Source: JANQIO01 sp965229625
GTDB lineage: Bacteria; Pseudomonadota; Gammaproteobacteria; Pseudomonadales; Halieaceae
Length of the DNA stretch: 64,000 nt
NCBI GenBank assembly: GCA_965229625.1
Contig: CBDDJJ010000001.1
Span: 310,001-374,000, forward strand
Direction of reading: 5' to 3'
Shown here: in pieces, positions 1 to 8,250 of the stretch
How positions within the stretch are numbered: the stretch's first letter is position 1
How the letters are laid out: each line of letters opens with the position of its first letter
Position numbers and translations under genes: made by a program
Notes under the pieces: generated by a model
The model's database searches: none
What the model saw: only the letters and a program-made list of their open reading frames with translations
What the model was told of the DNA's origin: nothing

Positions 1-1590
1 GGCCGGCAAACCCGGGTAAAGGTGGCGCAGTCGATCAATGGTATTGAGCCCCGTGTCGTGGTCCCGTAGGCGAAAATCCACCAGCGCCAGGTCGGGCTTT
101 TCGGTGGTCGCCATGGACACCGCGTCGCTGGTGTTGCTGGCCACCTGAACACTGCAGCCCAGTACTTCCAGCAGCACCTTCATGCCGTCGCGAACCTGGC
201 TTTCGTCGTCGACCACCAGCACCTTCAGTTCGTCCAGCGAGCTGACCTGGCGCTGTGTCTCGCTGGCGGTGGCGGGTATTGCATCGGCGGGGATGCTCAG
301 GGTGAAGCGGGTCCCCCAGCCGGGCTCGGACTCCAGCGCCAGGTTGAGGTCCAGCAGCTTGGACAGGCGCTGGACAATGGCAAGACCGAGTCCCAGGCCC
401 TTGCTGCGGTCGCGCTCCGGGTTTTCCACCTGGTAGAACTCTTCGAAGATATGTTGCTGGTCCTCCTCGGCAATCCCGGTGCCGGTGTCGGATACCGTGA
501 CCTCCCAGTGTTCGCCGTTGCGGGCGGCGACCACCTGGATATTGCAGTCACTGTTGTGGGCGATGGCATTGGTGAGCAGGTTGCGCAGAATGCGCTCCAG
601 CAGGCCGGGGTCACTGCGCACCACGGCATCCTGCGGACAGTCCAGCGAAATCACGATGTCCTTTTCGGCAGCGGGCGCCAGGAACTCTTCGTGCAGGCGA
701 TGCAGCATATTGTCCAGGCTGAAGCGTGTCAGTTTGACGGACACGATACCGGCATCCAGCTTGGAAATGTCCAGCAGGGCATCGAGCTGGTAAGCCAGCG
801 CCTTGACGGCATTATCGATGTTCTCTGCGATATGTGTGGCCCGGGCGTCCAGCTCGCGCATGCCCAGCGCCGCGCTGAACAGGGACAGGGTGTGAATCGG
901 CTGCCGCAGGTCATGGCTGGCAGCCGCCAGGAAGCGGGTTTTGGCGTTACCGGCGGCCTCGGCCTGGGTGAGGGCGTCCTCCAGCTGCGCGCGCATCTGA
1001 AAGGATTCCCTGAACATGGCGAAGATGCGCCGGGACACGAAAAACAGGGTCACCATATAGGCGAAACCGTTGACGGCGATCAGCAGCCCCATGACGCCAC
1101 CGGGGCCGGCCAGCCCGCTCCAGACCCACATGCTGAAAAGCGGCAGCAGGCCCAGGCAGATGTGGGCGAGGGCGAAAGGCAGGAAGCCCATGGCGGTGAC
1201 TGTGGAAACCACACCCATGCCGATAATCAGCATGGACTGCAGTGCCGCCTGAAACGGCGTAAACATCGGGAAGAACACCAGCGAGACACTGTGCAGAATG
1301 GTATTGCAGACGTTGACCAGTGCCGCGGTGCGCAGGGTGCGATGAGGTTCCAGGTGACTGCGTGTTCGCAGCTTGCGAATGATCAGCACCCGCGCCGCCT
1401 GCGCGAGGATGACCAGGCCCAGCCAGCAGCTCCACAGCCACAGCAGGTCCGGCGCCTGCTGATAGGCCATGTAGGCGATGATGCCCATGGACACCACGAC
1501 GCTCACCGGCGAGTGGGTGACCTGGGCGGAGAGCAGCCGCAGCAGCTCTTCGGCAAGGGCGGAATCGGTTGTCTGGGACGCGCGTTTCAA
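1..1590 (-). CDS. Hybrid sensor histidine kinase/response regulator, 3' end cut by window edge
   Basis: About 530 residues are visible and the C-terminus runs off the left edge. The N-terminal ~200 residues hold five or six hydrophobic segments without a periplasmic domain. A short coiled stretch follows, then a DHp domain with the H-box ASHDLRQP (phospho-acceptor His near residue 226), then an ATPase domain with DTGTGI and GLGLGLAI glycine boxes, and finally a receiver domain starting VLVVDDES with the likely acceptor Asp in LVDFRL near residue 505. The family autophosphorylates and passes phosphate to its own receiver and often to a LuxR-type regulator; no such partner is visible here. The start is uncertain: an in-frame stop lies at about 1627-1629 and the first reasonable codon is TTG at 1590, without a clear Shine-Dalgarno; a later ATG is possible. 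The signal sensed is unknown. Confidence 0.88.
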   Translation of the reverse strand, partial: MKRASQTTDSALAEELLRLLSAQVTHSPVSVVVSMGIIAYMAYQQAPDLLWLWSCWLGLVILAQAARVLIIRKLRTRSHLEPHRTLRTAALVNVCNTILHSVSLVFFPMFTPFQAALQSMLIIGMGVVSTVTAMGFLPFALAHICLGLLPLFSMWVWSGLAGPGGVMGLLIAVNGFAYMVTLFFVSRRIFAMFRESFQMRAQLEDALTQAEAAGNAKTRFLAAASHDLRQPIHTLSLFSAALGMRELDARATHIAENIDNAVKALAYQLDALLDISKLDAGIVSVKLTRFSLDNMLHRLHEEFLAPAAEKDIVISLDCPQDAVVRSDPGLLERILRNLLTNAIAHNSDCNIQVVAARNGEHWEVTVSDTGTGIAEEDQQHIFEEFYQVENPERDRSKGLGLGLAIVQRLSKLLDLNLALESEPGWGTRFTLSIPADAIPATASETQRQVSSLDELKVLVVDDESQVRDGMKVLLEVLGCSVQVASNTSDAVSMATTEKPDLALVDFRLRDHDTGLNTIDRLRHLYPGLPA

Positions 1591-1644
1591 AGTAGGGCGA
1601 ACCTGAACACAGTGCAGTATTTCAACCTAGTGCAAACGCCACGC

Positions 1645-1677
1645 CCTGCCAATACGTCTTACGTCGTAGGTGGCAGG
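1645..1677. promoter_or_regulatory. Imperfect dyad in divergent intergenic region
   Basis: Arms CCTGCCA (1645-1651) and TGGCAGG (1671-1677) flank a 19-bp spacer with repeated ACGT motifs. It lies between the divergent kinase and the peptidase-like gene, so it may be an operator or promoter element. No regulator can be assigned. Confidence 0.25.
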
Positions 1678-1788
1678 CGGTCGGTGACTAATCTTTGGTT
1701 TAGGCCCGTGGTCTACGGGGGCGCCGGGGTAGCCGACAGCGGACGCGCGACGCGCTAGTATCTGCTTCTCCGGACAGTGGATTGCCCC

Positions 1789-2490
1789 ATGAAACGCGCG
1801 CTGAAGATTATCGCCATACTCCTGCTGGTCGTACCGCTCGGCTTTGCGGGGTATGTCTGGTACCTGTTGCAACCGAAACAGCAGGACCTGGCTTTGCCCG
1901 CGGCCCTGGTGTCGGCAACCGTGCCGGAGGGTATTGCCCTGCTGGAGTTCGCCGACCACACGGCGGATTATGCCGCACTCCTTGAGGCCTACCAGCCCCA
2001 GGAGCTGGGCAGCTACTGCGGTGTTGCCAGTGGGGCGATTGTGCTCAATGCGCTGGGTACACCGGTACGCCAGTCAGACTTCTTTACCCGCGAGACCGAT
2101 GCCGTGCGCACGCGCTTCCAGGTCACCTTTGGCGGCATGTCGCTGGGAGACCTGGCCGGCCTGCTCGACGCTCGCGGCCTGTCGGTGCAGGCTGTACACG
2201 GGGATGAGCTCGACCTGGCAGCCTTCCGGGAAGTGGTGCAGCGCAACCTGTCGACGCCGGGCGACTACCTGCTGGTCAACTACCAGCGCGAGGCCCTGGG
2301 ACAGGGACGGGTAGGGCACATCAGCCCGGTCGGCGCCTACAACTCGGCGGCTGACCAGGTGCTGGTGATGGACACCGCAGACTACAAGTATCCCCATACC
2401 TGGGTACCTCTGGAGCTGCTCTACGCCGCCATGCAGGAGCATGACGGGGCCTCAGGACGCGCGCGGGGCTTTGTCGAAGTGCGTCTCTGA
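1789..2490 (+). CDS. Phytochelatin-synthase-like cysteine peptidase, membrane-anchored
   Basis: A 233-residue protein with an N-terminal signal/anchor (MKRALK followed by a long hydrophobic stretch) and a papain-fold phytochelatin-synthase core. The catalytic triad is visible: Cys77 in SYCGVAS, His177 in GHISPVGAYN and Asp195 in VLVMDTADYKYP. The His-Asp spacing of 18 equals that of plant PCS (His162/Asp180). Bacterial single-domain homologues lack the metal-sensing C-terminal half and mainly cleave Gly from glutathione or glutathione conjugates; that role, facing the periplasm, is inferred. A GTG 12 bases upstream (1777) is possible, but ATG 1789 gives the cleaner signal sequence. It stands alone, divergent from the sensor kinase. 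Confidence 0.85.
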   Translation: MKRALKIIAILLLVVPLGFAGYVWYLLQPKQQDLALPAALVSATVPEGIALLEFADHTADYAALLEAYQPQELGSYCGVASGAIVLNALGTPVRQSDFFTRETDAVRTRFQVTFGGMSLGDLAGLLDARGLSVQAVHGDELDLAAFREVVQRNLSTPGDYLLVNYQREALGQGRVGHISPVGAYNSAADQVLVMDTADYKYPHTWVPLELLYAAMQEHDGASGRARGFVEVRL

Positions 2491-2638
2491 CCCGCAGCCG
2501 TTAAGCCAAAGCGGCTAAGCCTTCGTTTAGTACGTCCGTCTAATTGTTTCCCGCCGGGAATTCTTCACACTAGACCCATACAGTCCAGGTCCGAGACTGT
2601 TTGCGCTGGGCGACAAGTCCGCTCCGCCGGGGGTTGAA

Positions 2639-2734
2639 ATGCAGTGGTGGGAGCGTGAATTGCGCGTCTGGTGGCAGAACCGCAGCGTGAAGTACGCGGT
2701 GCTATTTGCCGTACTGGCTTTGGCCCTGGGCTAG
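2639..2734 (+). CDS. Possible 31-residue single-pass membrane peptide
   Basis: ATG at 2639 follows a purine-rich GGGGGTTGAA and opens 31 codons ending at TAG 2732-2734. The peptide starts MQWWERELRVWWQNRSVKYA, Trp- and Arg-rich, and ends in a hydrophobic stretch (VLFAVLALALG), the layout of a small inner-membrane protein with a basic cytoplasmic N-terminus. A hairpin terminator lies about 100 bases downstream. No family is recognised. It could be chance, but codon use resembles that of neighbouring genes. Confidence 0.4.
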   Translation: MQWWERELRVWWQNRSVKYAVLFAVLALALG

Positions 2735-2831
2735 TTTGTCGGGACCAGGGAGCATAGGGAAAGCAGGGAGCGGACAGAAAGGCGGTGCAGGGGAGCCTGC
2801 CTTATCAGGTTTCGCCACGGACGGTGAAACA

Positions 2832-2871
2832 GCGGGGGCGGTCAGCGCAAGCGGCCGCCCCCGCATCTTTT
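2832..2871 (+). terminator. Rho-independent-like terminator
   Basis: A perfect 10-bp stem (GCGGGGGCGG 2832-2841 with CCGCCCCCGC 2855-2864) and 13-nt loop are followed by ATCTTTT. The T run is on the plus strand, so it would end transcription from the phytochelatin-synthase-like gene or the small peptide frame. It may also act on the convergent peptidase gene. Confidence 0.6.
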
Positions 2872-2893
2872 CTCAGGCCTTAACCGGGCGATC

Positions 2894-4768
2894 TCAGGAC
2901 GGGTCTTCCGCCAGCAGGGCCTCGAACTCGTCTACCAGTGCGTCCATCACTGCTACCGTGTCCAGCACAGGTTGCGGGGTGGTCATGTCGACGCCGGCTT
3001 TTTTCAGGAGTTCCACCGGGTAGTCGTTGCTGCCGGACTTGAGCATGGTGAGGAAACGTTCCCGGGCCGGTTCACCCTCGCTGAGGATCTGGCGGGCGAG
3101 GGCCGTGGCCGCAACGAAAGACGTGGCGTACTGGTAAACGTAGAAGTTGTCGTTGCGGAGCAGGTGCGGAATGCGGCTCCACTCGCTGGCGTTGAGCGGA
3201 TCGGTCTCGATGCTGTCACCGTAGTAGTCCTCAAAGACCTGGGCATACAGGGCGTCGAGACTGTCGCGGGTGAGTGCCTCGCCGTTTTCGACCATGGTGT
3301 GCGCCTGCAGCTCGAAATCTGCGAGGCTGGCCTGGCGGTACAGCGCGCCGCGGAAATCGCTCAGGTAGCTCTGCAGGATGAACAGCTTCTCATCCCGGGT
3401 CTTCGCCTCCTTGAGCATCTTTTGGTAGAGGATCGCCTCATTGGTCATGGAGGCCACCTCGGCAATAAAAATGCGGTAGCTCGAGTAGGCGTAGGGCTGG
3501 TTGGCGCTGGCCAGGTAGCTGTGAATGGAGTGGCCGTACTCGTGGGCAAGGGTGGTCACATCGCTGAAGTTGCCCTGGTAGTTCATGGAGAAGTAGGGCT
3601 TGGAGTTGTAGGTGCCCCAGGAGTAGGCGCCGCCGCGTTTGCCCTTGTTTTCCAGCACATCAGCCCACTCTTCATCGAAACCCTTCCAGTAGATGGCGAC
3701 ATACTCTTCACCCAGCGGTACCAGCGCTTCGGCCACCAGGGTCTGGGCGCGCTCCCAGGGTATGTCCTGGTAGGGCGGCTCGGCCACGGGCGCGTAGGAA
3801 TCCCAGACTTGCAGACTGTCCAGGCCCATGGCCTCACGCTTCAGGTGCAGGTAGCGCTGTAGCGGTGCTACGTTTTCGCGTAGGGCCGTCAGCAGGTTGG
3901 TGTACACCTCGGCCGGCACACCGTTGCCGTAGGTAGAGGCCTGCATGGCGGAGTCGAAGCCGCGTATACGGGCCTCGAATACTCGCCCCTTGACGTGGCC
4001 TTCGTAGTTGGCGGCCAGGGTATTGCCCCACTGCTGGTAGCCCGCGAACAGCGACTTCCAGGCATTTTCGCGTAGCACCGGGTCTCGTGAGAACAGGGCG
4101 TCGCCGTAGCGCGATTGTGTCATGGTCAGGGTGTTGCCGGCGCCGTCCTCGACGTCATCGAACTGCAGGTCGGCATTGGCGAAGGCAGAAAACACGTTGT
4201 TGAACTTGCCCAGCGGATCGCTGGCGGCAGCAAGGATACGCTCTTCCTTTTCACTCAGGGTGTGGTCGCGCATGCGCAGCTGCTCGTTGAACCAGTGGGT
4301 GTAGGGTTTCAGCTCCGGCGTGCTGTCGATCATGCTTTCCAGCTTCTCCGGGTCGATGGAGAGTAGTTCCGGGCGCAGGAAAGCCGAGGCTTCACTAAAG
4401 CGCGCGTTGTAGCTACGCGCCCTGGAAAACCGCGCGCTGTTGTCGCTGTTACGCAGGTCTTCAAAGGAAGACAGGCCCGCATATACGTAGATGTTGTCCA
4501 ACACCTGGTAGGCGGCTTCATAGGCCCGGATGGCTTCCAGCAGTTGCTCGCCGCCCTGGTCGAGTGTGCCGCGATAGCGCGCCAGCTCCTCCAGCAGGGA
4601 ATCGAAGCGCTGCACGTCGGCTTCCCAGGCGTCGTTGTTGGCGTACATATCCGTGAGGTCCCAGCGAAACTCTTCCGGGACATCGGCGCGCTCGGGCGGA
4701 CCGTCATCAGCGTGCAGGGACAGGGGCAGGGCGATAAGGCTGAGAATCAGGCTGTAAACGAATTTCAT
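2894..4768 (-). CDS. pepF: Secreted M3-family oligoendopeptidase F-type metallopeptidase
   Basis: A 624-residue protein with a signal peptide (MKFVYSLILSLIALPLSLHA) and the M3 zinc motif HEYGH near residue 409, in LAHEYGHSIHSYLA; a downstream Glu completes the site in this family. The N-terminal M3B domain and the length match PepF oligoendopeptidases, which cut short peptides. The signal peptide suggests a periplasmic peptide-scavenging role, unlike the cytosolic PepF of Gram-positives. ATG 4768 is chosen because it begins directly at the signal peptide; an in-frame TTG lies 39 bases upstream. It is monocistronic, convergent with the preceding region. Confidence 0.9.
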   Translation of the reverse strand: MKFVYSLILSLIALPLSLHADDGPPERADVPEEFRWDLTDMYANNDAWEADVQRFDSLLEELARYRGTLDQGGEQLLEAIRAYEAAYQVLDNIYVYAGLSSFEDLRNSDNSARFSRARSYNARFSEASAFLRPELLSIDPEKLESMIDSTPELKPYTHWFNEQLRMRDHTLSEKEERILAAASDPLGKFNNVFSAFANADLQFDDVEDGAGNTLTMTQSRYGDALFSRDPVLRENAWKSLFAGYQQWGNTLAANYEGHVKGRVFEARIRGFDSAMQASTYGNGVPAEVYTNLLTALRENVAPLQRYLHLKREAMGLDSLQVWDSYAPVAEPPYQDIPWERAQTLVAEALVPLGEEYVAIYWKGFDEEWADVLENKGKRGGAYSWGTYNSKPYFSMNYQGNFSDVTTLAHEYGHSIHSYLASANQPYAYSSYRIFIAEVASMTNEAILYQKMLKEAKTRDEKLFILQSYLSDFRGALYRQASLADFELQAHTMVENGEALTRDSLDALYAQVFEDYYGDSIETDPLNASEWSRIPHLLRNDNFYVYQYATSFVAATALARQILSEGEPARERFLTMLKSGSNDYPVELLKKAGVDMTTPQPVLDTVAVMDALVDEFEALLAEDPS

Positions 4769-4873
4769 AGGGCAGTCGCAGTCCGGGTCAGGCGAGCTAT
4801 TGTCCAAAGACCCAAATGCTAGTCAAGCAGCGACGCAACGACAGCGGGCTGCGATGGGGTGAGCTTTTCTTGC

Positions 4874-4912
4874 GACAAACGGCTGCGATAAACAGCTGCG
4901 ATAAACGGCTGC
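4874..4912. repeat. Three tandem 13-bp direct repeats
   Basis: Units GACAAACGGCTGC (4874-4886), GATAAACAGCTGC (4887-4899) and GATAAACGGCTGC (4900-4912) are head to tail. They lie between the peptidase start and the thiolase terminator, in the upstream region of the peptidase gene. They could be iterated regulator sites or slippage products. Confidence 0.7.
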
Positions 4913-4949
4913 CGGGAAGATTCACCTGCAGTGAATGGGCGGGGCTATG

Positions 4950-4982
4950 AAAAAGTGCACCCCGGCGCAATCGCCGGGGTGC
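4950..4982 (-). terminator. Rho-independent terminator of the thiolase operon
   Basis: A perfect 11-bp stem (4957-4967 with 4972-4982) closes a CAAT tetraloop ten bases beyond the thiolase stop. On the minus strand it is followed by a T run (complement of AAAAA at 4950-4954). This is a textbook intrinsic terminator. Confidence 0.88.
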
Positions 4983-4991
4983 TGGGGGGGG

Positions 4992-6224
4992 TTATACGCG
5001 CTCGATAATGACCGCCGGGGCCATGCCGCCGGCGGCGCACATGGTCACCAGGCCGAACTGCTTGTCGGCACGTTCCAGCTCGTCGACCATGGTGCCGATC
5101 AGGATGGAACCTGTGGCGCCGATCGGGTGGCCCAGGGCCATGGCGCCACCGTTCACGTTGACCTTCTCCCGGTCCAGGTCGAGGTGGCGAATAAACCGCT
5201 CGGCCACCACGGAGAAGGCCTCGTTGATTTCGAACAGGTCGATGTCTTCCAGCGACATACCGGCCTTGGCCAGTACCTTGCGCGCTGCCGGCACCGGGGC
5301 GTTCAGCATCAGGGTGGGGTCGTCACCCATATTGGCCATGGCGACGATCCGCGCCCGCGGTTTCCAGCCCTGTGCCCTGGCGTACTCGGGAGAGGCCATC
5401 AGCACCGCCGCGGCGCCGTCGACCACGCCCGAGGAGTTGCCGGCGTGGTGCACGTGGTTGATGTCCAGGTCCGGGAACTTTTTCTTCACCAGGGCACGGA
5501 AAGTCGTGCCGGCTTCGTCCAGCGGGTAGTCGGCGAGACGCTCGAATGACGGTTCCAGGCCGGCCAGGGACTCCATCGTGGTCTGCGGGCGCGGGAATTG
5601 CTCCTGGTCCAGGGCCAGGCTGCCGTCGGGGTTGTGCACCGGCACCAGTGACTTGTCGAAGCGGCCTTCCTTAATGGCGCGGTCGGCGTTTTGCTGGGAT
5701 ACCACCGCCAATGCATCCACTGCCTCGCGGTCGATACCCTCGAGGGTGGCAATGGCATCGCCGCACACACCCTGGTGGGGCTGTGGGTGCATTTCCCGCA
5801 GGTCGAGGTTGTCACTGTCGATGAAGGGCGACTGGTCGGCAAAGGCACCGTACAGGGACATCATCTCGGTGCCGCCACCGATGGTGCAGTCTTCCATGCC
5901 GGCCATGATGCTGGTGGCCGCCATGTTCACCGAGGTGATGCCGGAACCGCAGAAGCGGTCCAGGGTGACTGCGCTGGAGCGAATGTCATAACCCGCCGCC
6001 AGTGCCGCCATGCGGCCGAGGTCGCCTTTCTGGGTGCCGCGCTGGGCGCTGGTGCCCCAGACAATGTCATCCACTTCCGCGGTGTTGAGGTCGTTGCGCT
6101 CGGCGATCGCCTTGAGCACGGTGGCACCAAGGTGCTGCGGGTGCAGGTGCGCCAGGGCACCTTTTTCGGGTTTGCCGATCCCGCGCGGGGTGCGGCAGGC
6201 GTCGATAATCCAGGCTTCAGCCAT
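4992..6224 (-). CDS. Acetyl-CoA C-acyltransferase (thiolase)
   Basis: A 410-residue thiolase. It has the acyl-accepting Cys92 in DRFCGSGI, the NEAFSVV segment, His366 in GHPIGATGS and Cys396 in CAAGGMAPA, the full thiolase catalytic set. It would cleave a 3-ketoacyl-CoA with CoA in the cytoplasm, releasing acetyl- or propionyl-CoA. AGGAG lies 9 bases before ATG. It is the last gene of the minus-strand acyl-CoA catabolic set (AMP-ligase, ACAD, APH-like kinase, enoyl-CoA hydratase), though 192 bp separate it from the hydratase, so it may also have its own promoter. Substrate chain length cannot be read from sequence. Confidence 0.93.
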   Translation of the reverse strand: MAEAWIIDACRTPRGIGKPEKGALAHLHPQHLGATVLKAIAERNDLNTAEVDDIVWGTSAQRGTQKGDLGRMAALAAGYDIRSSAVTLDRFCGSGITSVNMAATSIMAGMEDCTIGGGTEMMSLYGAFADQSPFIDSDNLDLREMHPQPHQGVCGDAIATLEGIDREAVDALAVVSQQNADRAIKEGRFDKSLVPVHNPDGSLALDQEQFPRPQTTMESLAGLEPSFERLADYPLDEAGTTFRALVKKKFPDLDINHVHHAGNSSGVVDGAAAVLMASPEYARAQGWKPRARIVAMANMGDDPTLMLNAPVPAARKVLAKAGMSLEDIDLFEINEAFSVVAERFIRHLDLDREKVNVNGGAMALGHPIGATGSILIGTMVDELERADKQFGLVTMCAAGGMAPAVIIERV

Positions 6225-6357
6225 AATCTGGTCTCCTAAAAAGGGGTGTAGTGCCTTTTTAATCGGTTGTTAAGAGCGTCTGGTAACTTATTGATAAATA
6301 AAGGTTAAAAGCTCGCTTATTCTATGAAGAGGTGGTGCCTTCTGGTGGCTAGGCATT

Positions 6358-6404
6358 GGCGGGTACGCGGCCATTGCCTTACGGGCAATGGACCGCTACC
6401 CGCG
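6358..6404 (-). terminator. Long hairpin after enoyl-CoA hydratase gene
   Basis: The inner stem CCATTGCC (6371-6378) pairs with GGCAATGG (6384-6391), extended by imperfect pairing of GGCGGGTA and TACCCGCGCC on the outside. It starts 13 bases past the hydratase stop. No T run follows on the minus strand, so it may attenuate or stabilise the mRNA rather than fully terminate. Confidence 0.5.
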
Positions 6405-6416
6405 CCAGTCCGCTGC

Positions 6417-7181
6417 CTAACGCCCCTTCCAGTTGGGTGCGCGCTTCTCGGCAAAGGCGGTGGCACCTTCGATCGCGTCTTCGCTGGTGAACACCGGGTT
6501 GATAATGTCCTGCTGCTTCGTCCACATATCTCCCTGGGACCAGTCGGACTGTTCCTCGATGACCTGCTTGCTGGCGGCCACGGCCAGCGGGCCGTTGGCA
6601 GCAATCTTGGCCGCCAGTTCTTTGGCCGCGTCCAGCGCTGTGCCGGCGGGCACCACGTGATTGATCAGGCCCAGCTCATAGGCCCGTTGTGCAGTGATGA
6701 AATCACCGGTCAGCGCCAGTTCCATGGCCACCCGTGACGGAATCTGCCGCGGCAGCTTCATCAGGCCACCGGCGCCGGCGGCCAGGCCGCGCTTGGCTTC
6801 GGGGATGCCGAACTTGGAGTCATCGGCGGCGACAATCATGTCACAGGAGATGGCCAACTCCAGGCCGCCCGCCAGGGCATAGCCTTCCACGGCCGCAATC
6901 AGCGGCTTGCGCGGGCCCTGCTCGGTGAGGCCGGCAAAACCGCGGCCCTTGACCACGGGGGTCTCCCCGGTGACGAAGGCTTTCAGGTCCATACCGGAGC
7001 AGAAGGTGCCGCCGGCGCCGGTCAGGATGGCGACGCGCAACTCGTCATTGCTGTCCAGTTCGTCCATGGCCGCGGCCACGCCTTCCGCCAGGGCGCGGTT
7101 GGCGGCATTCTTGGCTTCCGGGCGATTCAGGGTGACGACCAGGACGCCGTTCTCGGCACTGGTCAATACTTCGTCAGACAT
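6417..7181 (-). CDS. Enoyl-CoA hydratase (crotonase family)
   Basis: A 254-residue crotonase-fold protein. Both catalytic glutamates of true hydratases are present at the right spacing: Glu108 in AGGLELAISCD and Glu128 in FGIPEAKRG, 20 residues apart as in rat mitochondrial hydratase (144/164). The oxyanion segments FCSGMDL and AGG are also intact. It would hydrate a trans-2-enoyl-CoA to the 3-hydroxyacyl-CoA. It lies 43 bp after the kinase gene and before the thiolase, filling the hydration step of the beta-oxidation-like set. GGAG lies just upstream of ATG. Confidence 0.93.
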   Translation of the reverse strand: MSDEVLTSAENGVLVVTLNRPEAKNAANRALAEGVAAAMDELDSNDELRVAILTGAGGTFCSGMDLKAFVTGETPVVKGRGFAGLTEQGPRKPLIAAVEGYALAGGLELAISCDMIVAADDSKFGIPEAKRGLAAGAGGLMKLPRQIPSRVAMELALTGDFITAQRAYELGLINHVVPAGTALDAAKELAAKIAANGPLAVAASKQVIEEQSDWSQGDMWTKQQDIINPVFTSEDAIEGATAFAEKRAPNWKGR

Positions 7182-7224
7182 TGCGGGTCTCCTCTCTTGA
7201 AGATGTTGGGTTGTCTTTGCTCGG

Positions 7225-8250
7225 TTATGCGTTGATGGTGGCCACGCCGGCCTCGGCCAGCGGATCGACCGCCGCGGCTTTGGCGGTGGCCTCGGCGCTG
7301 GAGGCGGTGCCGATCAGTGCGCGCTTTTTCACGCCCTGCAGGATGGCGGCCAGCCGGAAGAAGCAGAACACCATATAGAATTTCCAGTTATCGATATTGC
7401 CGCGGCCGGTGCGCTCGCAGTATTTCGCGATGTACTCCTCATCCGTGGGCAGGCCGAATTCCGCGCGGTCGACGCCGCCCAGGCCGCTCATGCCCTGGGC
7501 CGAGTAGGGCAGTGCCCAGGCCATGCACTGGTAGGACAGGTCGGCGAGCGGGTGGCCCAGGGTCGACAGTTCCCAGTCCAGCACCGCGATGATGCGTGGT
7601 TCGGTCTTGTGGAACATAACGTTGTCCAGCCGGTAGTCGCCATGCACCAGGCTCACCACGCCATCGTCGGCCGGCAGGTTGGCCGGCAGCCATTCTATAA
7701 GGGTTTCCATATTGGCGTTGTGCTCGGTCTCGCTGGCCCGGTACTGCTTGGTCCAGCGGCTGATCTGGCGTTCAAAGTAGTTGCCGGGGCGGCCGAAGTC
7801 GGCCAGCCCGACTGCTTCCACGTCGACATTGTGCAGGTTGGCGAGTACCCGGTTCATCTCGTCGTAGATGGCCGCGCGCTCTTCGTTGCTGTCGACTTCC
7901 GGCACCTTGGCGTCCCAGAACACGCGGCCGTCCATGTACTCCATCACATAAAACATGGAGCCGATCACGCTCTCGTCCTCGCACAGGCAGTAGGTTTTGG
8001 CGACCGGTACATCGGTGTCAGCGAGGGCGCTGATCACCCGGTATTCGCGGTCTACCGCGTGGGCGGACTTCAGCAGCTCACCCGGCGGCTTGCGGCGCAG
8101 CACGTAATGCTGGCCACCGGCGCTCAGCTTGAAGGTGGGGTTGGACTGGCCCCCGGCGAACTTCTCCGCGGTCAGTTCGCCGCTGAAGCCGGGGATGTGC
8201 TCTTCCAGGTAGCCCTGCAGGCGGGAAGTGTCGAGTGTCTGGGTGCTCAT
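7225..8250 (-). CDS. Aminoglycoside-phosphotransferase-fold acyl-CoA kinase (LvaA/ACAD10-11 kinase-domain-like)
   Basis: A 341-residue APH-family kinase with catalytic loop HGDYRLDN (203-210) and metal-binding DWE (225-227). The N-terminal VLRRKPPGELL is typical of the subgroup fused to ACAD10/ACAD11 in animals. Its ATG overlaps the stop of the upstream ACAD gene (ATGA), implying coupled translation. In Pseudomonas putida levulinate catabolism, LvaA of this family phosphorylates 4-hydroxyacyl-CoA and an ACAD-family partner (LvaC) removes the phosphate; the same role is inferred here. An in-frame upstream extension to 8328 is rejected because its residues are low-complexity read-through. It is not an antibiotic-resistance enzyme on this context. 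Confidence 0.85.
   Translation of the reverse strand: MSTQTLDTSRLQGYLEEHIPGFSGELTAEKFAGGQSNPTFKLSAGGQHYVLRRKPPGELLKSAHAVDREYRVISALADTDVPVAKTYCLCEDESVIGSMFYVMEYMDGRVFWDAKVPEVDSNEERAAIYDEMNRVLANLHNVDVEAVGLADFGRPGNYFERQISRWTKQYRASETEHNANMETLIEWLPANLPADDGVVSLVHGDYRLDNVMFHKTEPRIIAVLDWELSTLGHPLADLSYQCMAWALPYSAQGMSGLGGVDRAEFGLPTDEEYIAKYCERTGRGNIDNWKFYMVFCFFRLAAILQGVKKRALIGTASSAEATAKAAAVDPLAEAGVATINA

Larger units (their letters stand above)
2491..2893. other. Intergenic region, 403 bp, mostly non-coding
   Basis: This gap separates the phytochelatin-synthase-like gene from the convergent M3 peptidase gene. It holds one possible 31-codon membrane peptide and one strong hairpin with a short T run; both are listed separately. 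The remainder shows no convincing gene or RNA. Confidence 0.6.

Noticed and set aside
451..1758. Long plus-strand open frame opposite the sensor kinase
   Set aside because: The minus strand encodes clear H-box, ATPase and receiver motifs here; the plus frame is low-complexity His/Gln/Gly-rich, as expected of an antisense GC-rich frame.
2972..3862. Open plus-strand frame of 296 codons
   Set aside because: Antisense to the M3 peptidase with its HEYGH motif; composition is Val/Gly/Ala-biased without domains.
7225..8250. Antibiotic-resistance aminoglycoside kinase
   Set aside because: The fold is shared, but the operon and the ACAD10/11-like sequence features point to acyl-CoA metabolism.
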